A program made the translations under genes and the position numbers. DNA of 64,000 nucleotides from Bactrocera neohumeralis. Taxonomy: Eukaryota > Arthropoda > Insecta > Diptera > Tephritidae. Under the pieces are notes generated by a model, which was given only the letters and a program-made list of their open reading frames with translations, searched no databases and was not told where the DNA came from. The DNA lies in the NCBI RefSeq assembly GCF_024586455.1, contig NC_065921.1, forward strand, positions 83,202,163-83,266,162, written 5' to 3'. Of the stretch, positions 10,401 through 21,170 are shown piece after piece (position 1 is the stretch's first letter; the number at the start of each line of letters is the position of its first letter).

Positions 10401-13257
10401 ACTTGTTAAAAAGTTAATAAAAGGAAATTAAATAAAATTTAATAAAATAAAATTTTTTTAATTAAATAATTATTAAATAAAATCATTATATTAAAAATAA
10501 AAAGAAAATTATTAAAAACAAAAAAAATAATTTAGAAACAGTTCTTGATCTAAATTTTACTTCTGTTCCAATTAAAAATAATTTCTTTGTTTCATAAAAT
10601 TATTAACATTAAATTTTGTATATTAAATAAAAAAAACAAAATATTTTTTTTGTATATAAAAAAAAATATTTTAAAAATTGAGAAGAAAATAACAATAAAA
10701 AAATTTAATTAAATAAAAAACAATAATTTTTTTGGTAAATAATATAATTAATAAAAAAACAATAATATTTATAGTATATAATAAATAATTAATTTAATTT
10801 AATAAAAGAAAATAATTATTTTGTATTAAATAATTTTTTTTAATATTTAAAAAAATGATATTTAAAAATAAATTTTCCTCATGTTCCTATTGAAAATAAC
10901 TTTTTTATTACATAAAATTATTAATATTAAATTTTATATTAATGAAATATTTTAGAAATTATTATATATAAATATAATATATATATTTTTCTTTATAAAC
11001 AAATTATTCTAAAAATTTAAAAGAAAATAATAAAAAAAAAAAAATATAAAAATTAAAAAAAAAAAAATATTAGTAAAAATTAAAAAATATTATTAATCAA
11101 AATATTAAAAAAAACGAAATTTTAATAAATTAAAAAACAACCATTTTTTTAGCAAATAAAAAAAAGTATTTTAATAAAAATGCAGTTATTAAGTTTTATT
11201 AAATGTCGACCCATTGTCTTTCCGTTTTTTACCATTTAGCAGCACAGTTTTCTACTTAAATAACAAACAACTCTATTCTAGTATTTTTTTTAATAATTAT
11301 TCTTTTTTCCAATAATTAATCATAAAAGTAATTTAAATAATTATACAGCAATTTTAATTATGAACTAAATATATACGCTTACTTAAAAGATAAATATTCT
11401 GGTAAGTTGAGGTTTCGATTCAAAATATTTTTCGAAAATAGATTCCAGATTTTCGATTTCGATTCGATTTTATAAATGAAGGACTTGTTTTCATACTCCT
11501 TTTAAAATAAAAACAGCCAATATGTCTTTAAAAAAATCGAAAAAATTTCGATAACTTTTGCATTTTGATTCGATAAAAATTTTCGAACAGATTTGATTCC
11601 GATACGATAAAAAAAATTAATTTTATACTTGTTAAATAAAAAAATGAATCGCTGTTAAAGTTAAATAAAAAGATTTAATTTAAAAAATAAAAATTTAATT
11701 TAATTTAAACAAATACAAATTTTAAAAAGTTGTGATGAAAAAAAAATCAAAAAAAATTGTAATCTAAATATAAATTTAAAAAATATTTAAAAAGTTTAAT
11801 AGCAAGCGTATTGATTAAAATTATTATTGAGTCTACTCAAGTTTAAAAAAAGCATATATTTTTCTTTAAAAACTCAACTTTTACTCAAGTTTAAAAAAAT
11901 ATATTTTTCTTTAAAATAAATATGTATATCATAGTTTTCCTCTTCTCAATAACTTATGTAGTAGATGTGCGCCTCAAGGTATACCTATATTCTCACATTA
12001 TTACCATACAAACGTTTTGTGTGGTATCTTTTAGGCGATGTACCTTTTTTGAAAACATTTTTTAAGGGGTTATATCACTTTGCCAGTCCAAAAACGCCTT
12101 TTTTTAATTCAAAAGTGGGTATAACCCCCTAAGTGATACTTATATTAAGCAAGCATTCATTCATTGCGTCATCTGTTAGGGCTCTTTTTCATTTGACAAC
12201 TTTTATTTAAGATTATGTTTAAAAATTAAAATTTTTCAACTGCGCTCTAAAATCCAAAATATAATCATCATTATTTCACAAATGCATTTGAGACACTTCT
12301 CATAAGAAATAAAAACAAAAGAAAGCATTAAAATATACAAATGTCTTCGCTAACTTCAAAAACAACCTAAGCTCTCTGTTATTTTGGTTTTCAAAAACAT
12401 TGAATTTAAATGAAAAAAGTGCTTTACAATAATTTTGATTCAACATTTTTGTTGTACTGAAATATAAAATATTTTCATCAATGTTAGTTTTGAACTCAAA
12501 TAGTTTCCAAAACTACAGTTATTTTATGCAATTCAGCCTATTTTTCGAAATTTTGCAACTCGCTGCCAAACTGTGCATTATTTATTTATATTTTATTTCG
12601 CCACTAATTATTTTAATTTGATTTTCTTTTTTTCCGCCTGCGACTTTCTTTCTGCGCCACACAAAACCATCTAACTCAATTGGAAAAATCACGTGATACA
12701 CACATCGTATGTCAATTTCCTCTACAACCAAACATCGTCTTAACCATCCATCACACATACAACTATGCAATCCATCATTAATTGGCACTCACCCAAATGC
12801 ATTTGCCATTGGCCATTGCCGAACGTGCGTTGCGCGCAACTGTAGCTCGAACGCAAACAAGTTTCGCCACCATTCAAACCACGCTTAGACTCTGACCGCG
12901 ATCTAGCCAATTTCCCACCCGAATTCACAGAGGAAGCGGTGCAGCTGACGCCCGATGATGAGTAAGTAGCACACCATTGTTGTTGGTTTTTTGGCTGTAA
13001 ATCGGATATTTTTGTTTATTCTCTGTTCTAATGTTGGAAGTAGATTTTTTTTGTTATTGTTTTTAGTTTTTAATCACAACTCATTGCCATAATTGTTGTT
13101 TTTGTCATCAAACTGTTTGCTCTATTCGTTTATTAACATTAAATATGATTTTTTTCATTCGCTACGCAGTCGCGTCATTGACAAGATCGATCAATCGGAG
13201 TTTGAAGGCTTCGAGTATGTGAATCCGCTGCTGATGTCTTTGGAGGATTGCGTCTGA
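7394..13257 (+). CDS. aPKC: Atypical protein kinase C, 3' part of gene (exons A to E3)
   Basis: Serine/threonine kinase of the Par6-Par3-aPKC cortical polarity complex. Exons join as 7394-7444, 7543-7628, 7696-8709, 8777-8971, then 9721-9842 or 12846-12961, then 13170-13257 (TGA at 13255-13257). All introns are GT-AG. Domains in order: end of the PB1-C1 linker (FPNVPSAPGLSCDGEDR), basic pseudosubstrate (RRGARRWRKLY), a C1 finger with every expected Cys/His, a Gln-rich linker, and the kinase domain. The kinase shows GRGSYAKV, AMKVIKK, YRDLKLDN, LTDYGMCKEG and TTSTFCGTPNYIAPE; DYG in place of DFG is normal for this family. The AGC tail has an LTPDD turn motif, and its hydrophobic motif FEGFEY carries the acidic residue typical of aPKC. 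The protein ends in EDCV. The N-terminal PB1 exons were not found in bases 1-7393, so this is a partial gene with a long upstream intron. Confidence 0.97.
7543..7628 (+). CDS. aPKC: aPKC exon B (pseudosubstrate and start of C1)
   Basis: The 86-nt exon has acceptor cttgcag and donor gtaagt. It encodes SIYRRGARRWRKLYRVNG, the basic pseudosubstrate with Ala at the phospho-acceptor site, which inhibits the kinase by occupying its substrate cleft. It continues into HIFQAKRFNR, where the His is the first zinc ligand of the C1 domain. It ends in phase 0. Confidence 0.95.
7696..8709 (+). CDS. aPKC: aPKC exon C (C1 domain, linker, most of kinase domain)
   Basis: A 1014-nt (338-codon) exon. It completes the C1 finger (C-x2-C-x13-C-x2-C-x4-H-x2-C-x7-C, ending QKHC). 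A linker of roughly 85 residues follows, variable and rich in Gln and Pro, with a CAG/CAA run near 8000-8020. The kinase domain begins at FELIRVIGRG. The glycine loop, the catalytic Lys in AMKV, YRDLKLDN, DYG, the activation-loop Thr in TTSTFCGTP, APE and DWWALG are all present. It ends NPDQ before donor gtaagt in phase 0. No frameshift or missing catalytic residue is seen. Confidence 0.98.
8777..8971 (+). CDS. aPKC: aPKC exon D (end of kinase C-lobe)
   Basis: A 65-codon exon after a 67-bp intron (acceptor acgcag, donor gtaagc). It begins NTEDYLFQVILEKTIRIP and ends with HPFFKSIDWEM, the end of the AGC kinase core. Phase is 0 at both ends, so it splices cleanly to either tail exon, both of which begin in phase 0. 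Confidence 0.96.
9300..9575. repeat. Tandem ~37-bp TTCGAA repeat in aPKC intron
   Basis: About seven or eight units of ataaattcgaaattctata followed by aaaattttttt. They sit in the 749-bp intron between exon D and tail exon E1, just before the weak E1 acceptor. Confidence 0.8.
9721..9842 (+). CDS. aPKC: aPKC alternative tail exon E1
   Basis: A 122-nt open exon in phase 0 to phase 2, with donor gtaagt. It reads IAQKEVQPPYKPTFDPGDPY then MATNFDTQFTREPAELTPDD and ends in Pro after splicing. It aligns residue by residue with tail exon E2 (LERKQVSPPFKP, NFPPEFTEEAVQLTPDDD), and both carry the LTPDD turn-motif Thr. The NFDTQFTREP stretch is nearer to vertebrate PKC-iota than E2 is. The acceptor (taccactaag) is weak and preceded by an A-rich stretch with no polypyrimidine tract. 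Conserved coding sense and matching phases argue for a real, mutually exclusive exon and not a decayed copy. Confidence 0.85.
9843..12845. other. aPKC intron between alternative tail exons
   Basis: 3.0 kb of AT-rich DNA, mostly A/T runs (9890-11170). A small inverted repeat lies at 12062-12133. No transposon coding sequence was recognised. Confidence 0.6.
12062..12133. repeat. Short inverted repeat (MITE-like)
   Basis: Left arm taaggggttatatcacttt and right arm aaagtgggtataacccccta are near-perfect inverted copies about 30 bp apart. They resemble the ends of a small non-autonomous DNA transposon. Confidence 0.5.
12846..12961 (+). CDS. aPKC: aPKC alternative tail exon E2 (canonical-type tail)
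   Basis: A 116-nt exon with acceptor gtag and donor gtaagt, phase 0 to phase 2. It encodes LERKQVSPPFKPRLDSDRDL followed by ANFPPEFTEEAVQLTPDD. As I recall the Drosophila melanogaster aPKC protein, this is its tail almost residue for residue. It lies 3.0 kb downstream of E1 and 208 bp before the last exon. E1 plus E2 together total 238 nt, not compatible with the downstream frame, so only one can be used per functional mRNA. Confidence 0.93.
13170..13257 (+). CDS. aPKC: aPKC last exon E3 (hydrophobic motif and C-terminus)
   Basis: Acceptor ctacgcag. The first base completes the split codon from E1 (Pro) or E2 (Asp). It then reads RVIDKIDQSEFEGFEY and VNPLLMSLEDCV, followed by TGA. FEGFEY is the hydrophobic motif, with Glu at the usual phospho-site. 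The terminal EDCV corresponds to the PDZ-binding-type C-terminus of aPKC proteins that contacts Par-3/Bazooka. Confidence 0.96.
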
Positions 13258-13385
13258 CACCACGAGTCATGTGATTTGCATCCCTATAATATGCGTGTAG
13301 GTGTATACTTTTGTCATTTCGCACACTTTTATATCTTCCACAATTATTTGCACATTTCTTCATATGCTTTTTGCTCTCTTTGCAG

Positions 13386-13694
13386 TTGTATGGCGAGGAC
13401 TCCAGTGATTATGACTCAGTAGCTGATGATTTAAGTATTTTGCAATTGCACGCACCGCCGCCAACAACCGCTAACAATAATCTAACGAATCTACGCATGC
13501 AGCAACAACAACAACATTTACAACAACATCACCAACAGCAGCAGCAGCAGCAGCATCAACAAATGCCGCCGCTAAATCAGAATCCCAATCATAGTCAGAA
13601 TAATCATCATAACGGTAACAATAATAATCATAATCATAATTCCAATAATAATAAAAGTCTACTGCAGCACATGTTTTGCCTTCCATTAAATTAA
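13386..13694 (+). CDS. Candidate alternative last exon of aPKC, or 3'UTR with an open frame
   Basis: A strong acceptor (ttttgctctctttgcag) is followed directly by an open frame starting LYGEDSSDYDSVADDLSILQ. The frame continues with LHAPPP, then Gln/His-rich and Asn-rich runs, and ends HMFCLPLN at a TAA. The acidic first 20 residues look coding. The rest is opa/CAN repeat, which stays open easily. The frame needs a phase-0 donor. One weak candidate is TAT|GTGAAT at 13218/13219 inside E3, which would give FEGFEY-LYGEDSS and drop VNPLLMSLEDCV. Alternatively, a 3'UTR intron of 85 bp (donor TAG|gtgtat at 13301) would make this untranslated sequence. Confidence 0.4.
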   Translation: MYGEDSSDYDSVADDLSILQLHAPPPTTANNNLTNLRMQQQQQHLQQHHQQQQQQQHQQMPPLNQNPNHSQNNHHNGNNNNHNHNSNNNKSLLQHMFCLPLN

Positions 13695-14460
13695 AATAAA
13701 CAAGAAAATTGCAGAAACAAAAAATAAAATTAAAAAAAATATTAAAAAAATGCAAACAGTAAATCAGAAACCAATAATGTCAAGCGTAAAGTGAAAGTAA
13801 ACATTAAAGAAGCAAGTAAGAAACGAAAAAAAAAAACAAAATACGAAATAAATTACAACAAAAACAGCTAGAGCGGATGAAACACTAACAGCACATATGA
13901 ACATATTGTGACAACAAGCATAGTGCAGCAACCACAACAACAACAATTACTACTACTACGTACACTAATATACAACAACAGCTATTCGTATATGTTTTTG
14001 CTGTGTGTGTGTGTAAGTTTAAGGCAGGCAACAATTAGGCGTTTTCGAAAGGCGTTGAAGAATAATTAAACGTGCATTAGCGTCCTTTTAACGAAGAAAG
14101 ACAGAAAGCAAGCATATGTTGCTCAAAAAATTTAGACATCTGCAAGTATTTTTGTTACAAAAAAGTAGTGGTAAATTAAATTTTTTTAAAATAATTTTCG
14201 AAAAAATATGGGCGAAATTTTTGGCAACTTTTATTTATTTAAAACTTTGTAATGGTGCAAAACATTTTGAATTTTTTTTTTGTCGTTTTTGAAAATTTTT
14301 TAAATAATTTATAGATAAATTTTTAATAAATGCGAAACATTTTAAATTTTTTTTTGTCGTTTTTGAAAATTTTTAAATAATTTGCGTTAAATAATTTATA
14401 AATAAATTTTAATTAAAATTTTAAATATAATTCAAAAATTTTCAAAACCAATTAAAAAAA
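13695..14460. other. aPKC 3' flank / 3'UTR
   Basis: A/C-rich UTR-like sequence with several AATAAA hexamers (for example about 13694-13700 and 13722-13728) and short CAACAA and TG runs. No coding. Confidence 0.5.
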
Positions 14461-14469
14461 TTTCAAAAT

Positions 14470-15100
14470 GTGTCGAATGTAATTTTAAAATGTAGTGTGG
14501 TGTTGAAAAATAATTATTTAACACAAATTTTATTAAAAATTTTTTAAAATAATTCAAAATGTTTCGAATTTACATTTAAAATCTTTTGTGATGTTGAAAA
14601 ATAATTATTTAAGGAAAATACAGCAAAAGCCGAGCGTAAGAAATTTCAAAATGTTTCGAATGTAATTTTAAAATGTTTTGTGGTGTTGAAAAATAATTAT
14701 TTTACACAAATTTTTTAAAAATTTTCTAAAATAATTCAAAATGTTTCGAAAGTAATTTTAAAATGTTTTGTGGTGTTGAAAAATAATTATTTAAGCAAAA
14801 TACAGCAAAAGCCGAGCTTAACAATTTTCAAAAACAATTCAAAAATTTGCATAATTTTTCGAATTTAATTTTAAAATGTTTTGGGGTGTGCAGAAATAAT
14901 TTTTAACAATTTTCAAAAACAGTTAAAACATTCGAAATCATTCGAACTTCATTTTAAATCATTTTAAATAGGCTGGTGGTGCTAAAAAAATAATTATTTA
15001 ACACAAATTTTTTAACAATTCGAAAATTTTCAAAATGTTTCGAATTTAATTTTAAAATGTTTTGTGATGTTGAAAAATAATTATTTAAGGGAAATACAAA
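14470..15100. repeat. ~92-bp tandem repeat downstream of aPKC
   Basis: Units contain tttcgaatgtaattttaaaa and ttgtggtgttgaaaaataat. Copies start near 14492, 14583, 14673, 14767, 14877, 14970 and 15059. Some carry an extra acagcaaaagccgagc block. Confidence 0.8.
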
Positions 15101-16739
15101 AAAAAGCCGAGCGTATAGGTTTATCTTCGCGCTATTGAGATTGCTTTTGTTACCTAAATCGATGCATACTTTTAGGGTGTTAGCATGCAAGCAAATTTTT
15201 CTGCGAAAAAAAAGTTAAAAACGAGGCTCGAAAATAATAATTTTTAAAATATTGTACCAAGCAAGAAATTCGAATATTTGAAGCGAAAAAATGAAATCTT
15301 CGAAAAAATGTTTTCGATTGTTGGGGCTTCGTTGTTAAATAATCTAATTATTTGATATTCTATAATTCTATAAAAATGTAAAATACTTTTTTTAGTCTAA
15401 AAAAAAACTCATCGTGTCGAATTATAGTTATATTGAGAAATTTTTTTACACTGGGTTGATTTTTTTGCTTTTATTCGAAAAGTATGCAACAGTTTAGAAC
15501 TTTCGATCTTTGGTTTTTGGCTGTTTGCATATATGCAAATAAAATTTAAATAATTGCTGCAATGAGCAAATTTGGTCGATTTGTTTTGCTTTCAGCTGAA
15601 AAGTATGCAACGTTTTAGAAATTTTGATACATTTTTCAAGCTGGCATGTATGTGGGCCTTATCCTTTCCCTTTTATGGTAATATTTGATTGCGAAAGTGA
15701 GTTAATGCATTATTGAAGAAAACATTGGACAGTGCTGCCAATTAGTGAGAAATTACAATGCCTGCTAACTAAAACAAAATAAATGACGAAAAAAATTTAA
15801 AGATGCTGCTAGTAATAAACTGACGTTGTTGAAGCTGCTGAAAAACAAAAAAGAAAAAACAAAAACAAAAAGTAAAGTGGTCAATAGGAAATTTGTAAGA
15901 AAACCAGCTGTTACAGTTATGTGTGCATGCGGAGTTAGTGACAGTTAATGTTAAGACGCAACTGAAAGGTTTTTTAATATTAGCATAAAACATAAATTAA
16001 TGAAATAATATGAAAGAATTAAGAAACAATTAAAAAAATTAAGAAATAATTAATAGAAAATTAATTACAAACGCAAAACGAACAACTAAACAAAATATTG
16101 TGACATTTTAGCAAAGCATGTTGGCGTAAATTAACAAAAATCACCACTTACATACACATATAAATTCAAAAAAATTCACACACACACACAAAAAATTAAT
16201 TTAAGGCATGCCAAGTAATTATGTAATTGCAATTGAACTGTGTGTTTGTAGCGAGCAAGCGGCAAGCGAGCAAAACTAAAACAAAAAAAAAAAAAAAAAA
16301 CAAAAACAATTAGCGCGAGTAATGAAAATTATGTGAAATTAAAGTTTTCAAAATATTTTACTTTTTAAAATACCACATTCACTCACATATACACACACAT
16401 ACGATGGTACTTTAGTCTAGATTTATTGCTAAATAAATGAAAAAAAAAACAACAACAAATTAATTAAATAAAACTATGTATTGTACTACAACTACGACTA
16501 CAGCAAAACTACTATTATTACTAAATATTAATATGTAAGCCAGAAGTAAATTCTAAAACAATTAAAAACACGCAAATATTATAAATATATTTTTTAAATT
16601 TTTGCTGCAATATTATATAATGCGCATGTGTACAGCGGCAGAAGGTTGTGCGGAAAAAATATTATAACGGTAATTATTTTTGAATATTTTGTTTGATACA
16701 AAATTTTTTCGAAAACACCTGAGGGTTTCGCTATATTCG
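15101..16739. other. Non-coding 3' flank, UTR-like
   Basis: AT-rich with CACACA tracts, a poly-A run (16278-16297) and several AATAAA hexamers. No gene, RNA or transposon recognised. Confidence 0.4.
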
Positions 16740-17620
16740 AAACATTTCAAAAATGATACTTCACTATGTTGTTGTTGTAAGAATTTAAAAAACTAAAAAA
16801 AAACTTATTTCGAAATTTCAGAGATAGTTGCAGGGTTCAGGATTTTCAAAACATTGCAAATAACTATTGTTTTCAAAAGTTCACATGGCTGATAGGTTCG
16901 GGATTTTTAAAACAATTTCAAGAATTTAAAAAAAGCAACAACAACACTTTTTTTTCGAAGTTTCAGGCAGCTGGAGGGTTCGAGATTTTCAAAAAATTTC
17001 AAATATGATACTATGTTGTTCTTGTAAGAATTTAAAAAACTTAAAAAAACAACAACAAAATTTTTTTTTCGAAATTTCAGGCGGCTGAAGGGTTCGGGAT
17101 TTTCAAAAACCATGGCAAATATGTTTATTCACTATGTTGTTGTTGTTGTAAGAGTTCCAAATACTTACGGTTGTAGTAGAGTGTTAATGAAGTCACAAAG
17201 CTCTTATAAATTTGCATGTTTTATTCGAATAGTTATTGTGAAGACATAGCCATAACTTAACTGTTCGAAAATGCTCGGATTTATATTCAAAAAATTGTTG
17301 TAATTTCTGAGGTGTGGCGAAAAAAAAGCTTATTAGCCATACAAACATAAAATCTACAACTTCGTTAGTCGAATTTCGAATATGTTTCGAACACTTTTTT
17401 CGATTTAAAATTTGATTTCTTTTAAAAAGTTTATTAGCCATACAAGCACAAAATCTACAACTTTTATCTCGTTAGTCAAATTTCGAAAATTTTTCGAACA
17501 CTTTTTCGTGCTGAAATTTTACTTCTTTTATGCCTTATTAACCAACGGTTTTTTCGAGCACTTTTTTCGAGTTAATATTTTATTTCGTTTCGTGTATTAT
17601 TTTACCAATGATTTTTCGAA
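16740..17620. repeat. Degenerate tandem repeats with TTCGAA
   Basis: Two repeat types. 16740-17130 holds about three units of ctatgttgttgttgtaagaa plus a tttcgaaatttcag/ggttcgggattttcaaa block, spaced about 115 bp. 17325-17620 repeats ttcgaacactttttcg-type blocks. Confidence 0.65.
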
Positions 17621-18900
17621 ATTCATGCTCAGTAAATCTACTAAATTACTCCTATTTAAGGATATGCAGCAGTACACATGCGCTGATTTTAGAAAAATTA
17701 CTTTCGTTTTCGTGATTTCTTGTTTATCCGTTCGAAATCTGTTTCAGAGAGCTAAAAGTTAGAAATGGTAAAATCGAAAAAAATATTTTAAACAATTCTG
17801 ACGAAAAACGAGTGCGTTTTCTAAAAAGAAACTAATATTCTCATAAGTATATGTAATTATTGCAAAACAAAATTAAAAATTTCGAACTTCGAAAAACATT
17901 CCGAAATTTCGAACTTCGAAAAAACATTCCAACTGTACTTAAAGCGGTGTTATTTTATATATTTATCTAAATTTTCCCAAATAAAAAGTATTTTATCAAA
18001 TATTGTGTTACACGTAAATTACATACACACATACTACATCCACACATGCAATGTTATGAATATAATTTAATTAAGTAGTAGTGATTTAAGCGTAAAATTA
18101 ATATAAAACATGAATATTCTAAAAGAAGCAACACCCTTAACATTATTATTATTATTACTAGAAACAAGATGAACAAAGAAAAAAATCACAAAACTTAATG
18201 ATAACAAAACTTGAAATCAAAGTTTAGTGCGCAGTGCAAGGGCAACTTTTAATGTTTCGATTAAGCTAAGACATAAAAAATACATAAATACAATTACATA
18301 CATACTCTTATGCTAACAACTCGATAATTAAGTTCGAAAAATAATTCTAAAACCGAAAATAGTTAAAGTAAACTGTGAATTTCAACACTCACATAAATAC
18401 ATACATACATACATGTATGTTTTTATTTTTGTTTCTGTTAAACAATGTGTTTGTGTGTGCACCAACTACCTACAGGATGAAGACATTTGTGAGCACCAGT
18501 TGTCAGCATTATTATTTGAGACTTTTGCCAGCGGAAGGAGGTGAAATCGAAATGTAATAATGTCACATTTATGCAAGTCATAGAAATACATACATACATA
18601 CATACATAGATACATATGTGTTATGTATATTTGTGGTCCTATAGGGGAGGTGTGTAGCTCAAACAAATTTTAGCCCCCACATAAGGGTTAAGTGCATAAG
18701 TTGATTTTTTTTTATTTAAAATGTAAAATTTTTTTAAAGTTCGAAAATAATAATTTCAAATAAATTTTTTTTAACAGTTTGGTTAGTAAAAATTTGTTGC
18801 TGTAGAATTTATATATGTAAATGTATTTGCCCGCTTTATTCAAACTGATTTTTATATTATTTTTTTTGTGTATTTTAACTAAAGCAAAAATTCGAAACTA
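17621..18900. other. Non-coding, UTR-like with CATA microsatellites
   Basis: It contains (CATA)n at about 18395-18412 and 18587-18608, ATTATTATT at about 18145, and AATAAA motifs. The small frames at 18375-18666 are not supported as genes. Confidence 0.4.
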
Positions 18901-21170
18901 AAATAAAATTTTTTAATAAAAATGTTAAGAATTAAAATAATTCAGATTTTCAACTATTTTGAAAAAAAAATTTCGAACTTAAATTTTTTTCGAAATTAAA
19001 ATTCTTTCGAAATTACAATTTTTTTCGAAATTAATTTAATTTTTAATTTCGAAATTTAAGTTCTTTCAAAATTTCAAAGTTTCGAAATTAAAAAAATAAT
19101 GAAAATTAAAAAAAAAATCGAAATTAACAATATAAATCGAACTTAAAAATAAATCAGTAGTAAAAATATTTTCGAAATTAAAAACTAAGTTTCAAAAAAA
19201 TCTCAAATCCGCTAAAAACCAAATTTTGCAATAAAAAAGAGTTTCCCTTATATCAAACTAATTTTTTTTAAATAACCTTCAATATACATAATTTTATAAA
19301 CGTATCACCCCTCTATCATGACTTGCATAAATGCGGTTTTAGTTAAGGCTAAGTTAAAAAGTTACTCAAAAAAATTATATGCCGAGTCTCAACTCATGCA
19401 AACTAAATATTTGTTATGCACAAAAAAAATATTTGTTTATAAAACTAAATAGTATTAAAATTAAAAAATGTAATTTTATTAAACAAAAAAAATTGGACTT
19501 TGACTATTAAGGAGCGGTGTGTAAGGAATCAAGCGGGAGATAAAAAACGGATACTCAAAATTCTGTAATAATACTTGATTTATATCAGTTTTCAAAACAA
19601 AAAAATTATTTTCAAATCAATTAATTTCGAAAGTGGAATTTTTAAAGTTTTATAAAAATATCTTAAATTCAGTTATTTCCTAAGGGGCTTGCGAAACCTG
19701 TTTAAAAAATATTCTTGCAGATTTTTTGACATAAAGATTGAAGCTGTATGAAAGGATTTCACAAAAAGGTAAGATTTTTTATAATTGGCTACAACTCATT
19801 CTTCGCCTGAACAAAATTTTTCCAAAAAAAAAAACATTATTGACCACACTTTTGACAATATAGGGTAATTTTTTCGTGCTGAAATATTGAAGCCCCCATC
19901 CTTAGAGTTCCGGTTGACCAAATTTTTATTTCGAAAAAGTTTTATTTTTCGAAAAAATATTTTATTAATTTTCGGAAAATTTATTTTTTTATTTCGAATA
20001 ATAAGAGCAAAACAGTTCTAAAATTCAGGTTATTTTATTTAAAAAAAATCTTTTTTGAGTTTTTTGAAAAATTAATTTTTTTTTTTCAAAACTATTTTTC
20101 GAACTTACTTTTTTTATTAAGTTATTAGGCTTTAGTGGAATTTTACTTTTCAAAATAATTTTTTTCGGTTAAACGAAAATATTACTATAATTTTTATTTT
20201 CGAAAAAATAATTTTTAATTTCGAATCATAAAAAATATTTCTAAAATTCTGGATGATCGAAAAAATATTTATTTACAAAAAAAAGTTGTTTTATTTTCGA
20301 AAAATTTATTTTTGAGTTTTTTGACAAATTATTTTTGTTTTTGAAAACTTCTTTTCAAAAACGTATTTTTATTTTCAGTTATTAACTCATGTAAGAGCAA
20401 TAATTTGAATTTTTTGATTATTTTCAACATTAAAAATTTGATTTATGTATTATATGCTTTTGAAGAGCTATTGTAAGAGCGTTCAGTAGTTTTATTTTAA
20501 AATACCGGTTGTCGAAATTTTTATTTTTAAAAATATATTTATTTTCGCTTATAATTCGGTTATAATTTTTAATTTCGAAATACGGAACATATTACTAAAA
20601 TTCCGGTTGTTCGAAAAAATATTTTTTCGAAAATATTTTATTTTTTATATTTTCGAATACTAACGAATAATGTAAAATCATAAATATTTATTATCGGCTA
20701 TTCGAAAACATCACTTTAATTTTTATTTTCGAAAAAATAATTTTAAATTTCGAATATTGAAAAATATTTCTAAAATTCTATTTTTTTCGAATTTTTTTAT
20801 TTTTAAATACTAAAGAATAATATAAAATTTTGAGGTTCAAAACTTGCAAATTAGTGTGTCAAATGTTTTTCGAAGGTTTGACTGTTTCACATGCGTTATT
20901 TATAAATCTGTGCAGTTTGATTTCAAAATACGAAAATTTTCGGAATTGACGGGTTTTTGAAATAACGCTGATTTTTCAGTTTTAAATAATAGTAGAGCAA
21001 TTCCAACACACCGCTTCCAGTTATAGCAAAATAGTAATGATATTGTTTTGAAAGTTAATTTTCAAAATTATTAGCACTTTTTTGGTGAATTAATTTTCAA
21101 AATTATTAAAATTTCTTTCGTAAACGATTTTCAAAAATATTGAAATTTTATTGCTGTCCCAAAATGAAAC
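18901..21170. repeat. AT-rich DNA dense in TTCGAA
   Basis: Dozens of tttcgaaa/attcgaaat words in A/T background with irregular spacing. Stops occur in every frame and no gene was recognised. Confidence 0.6.
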
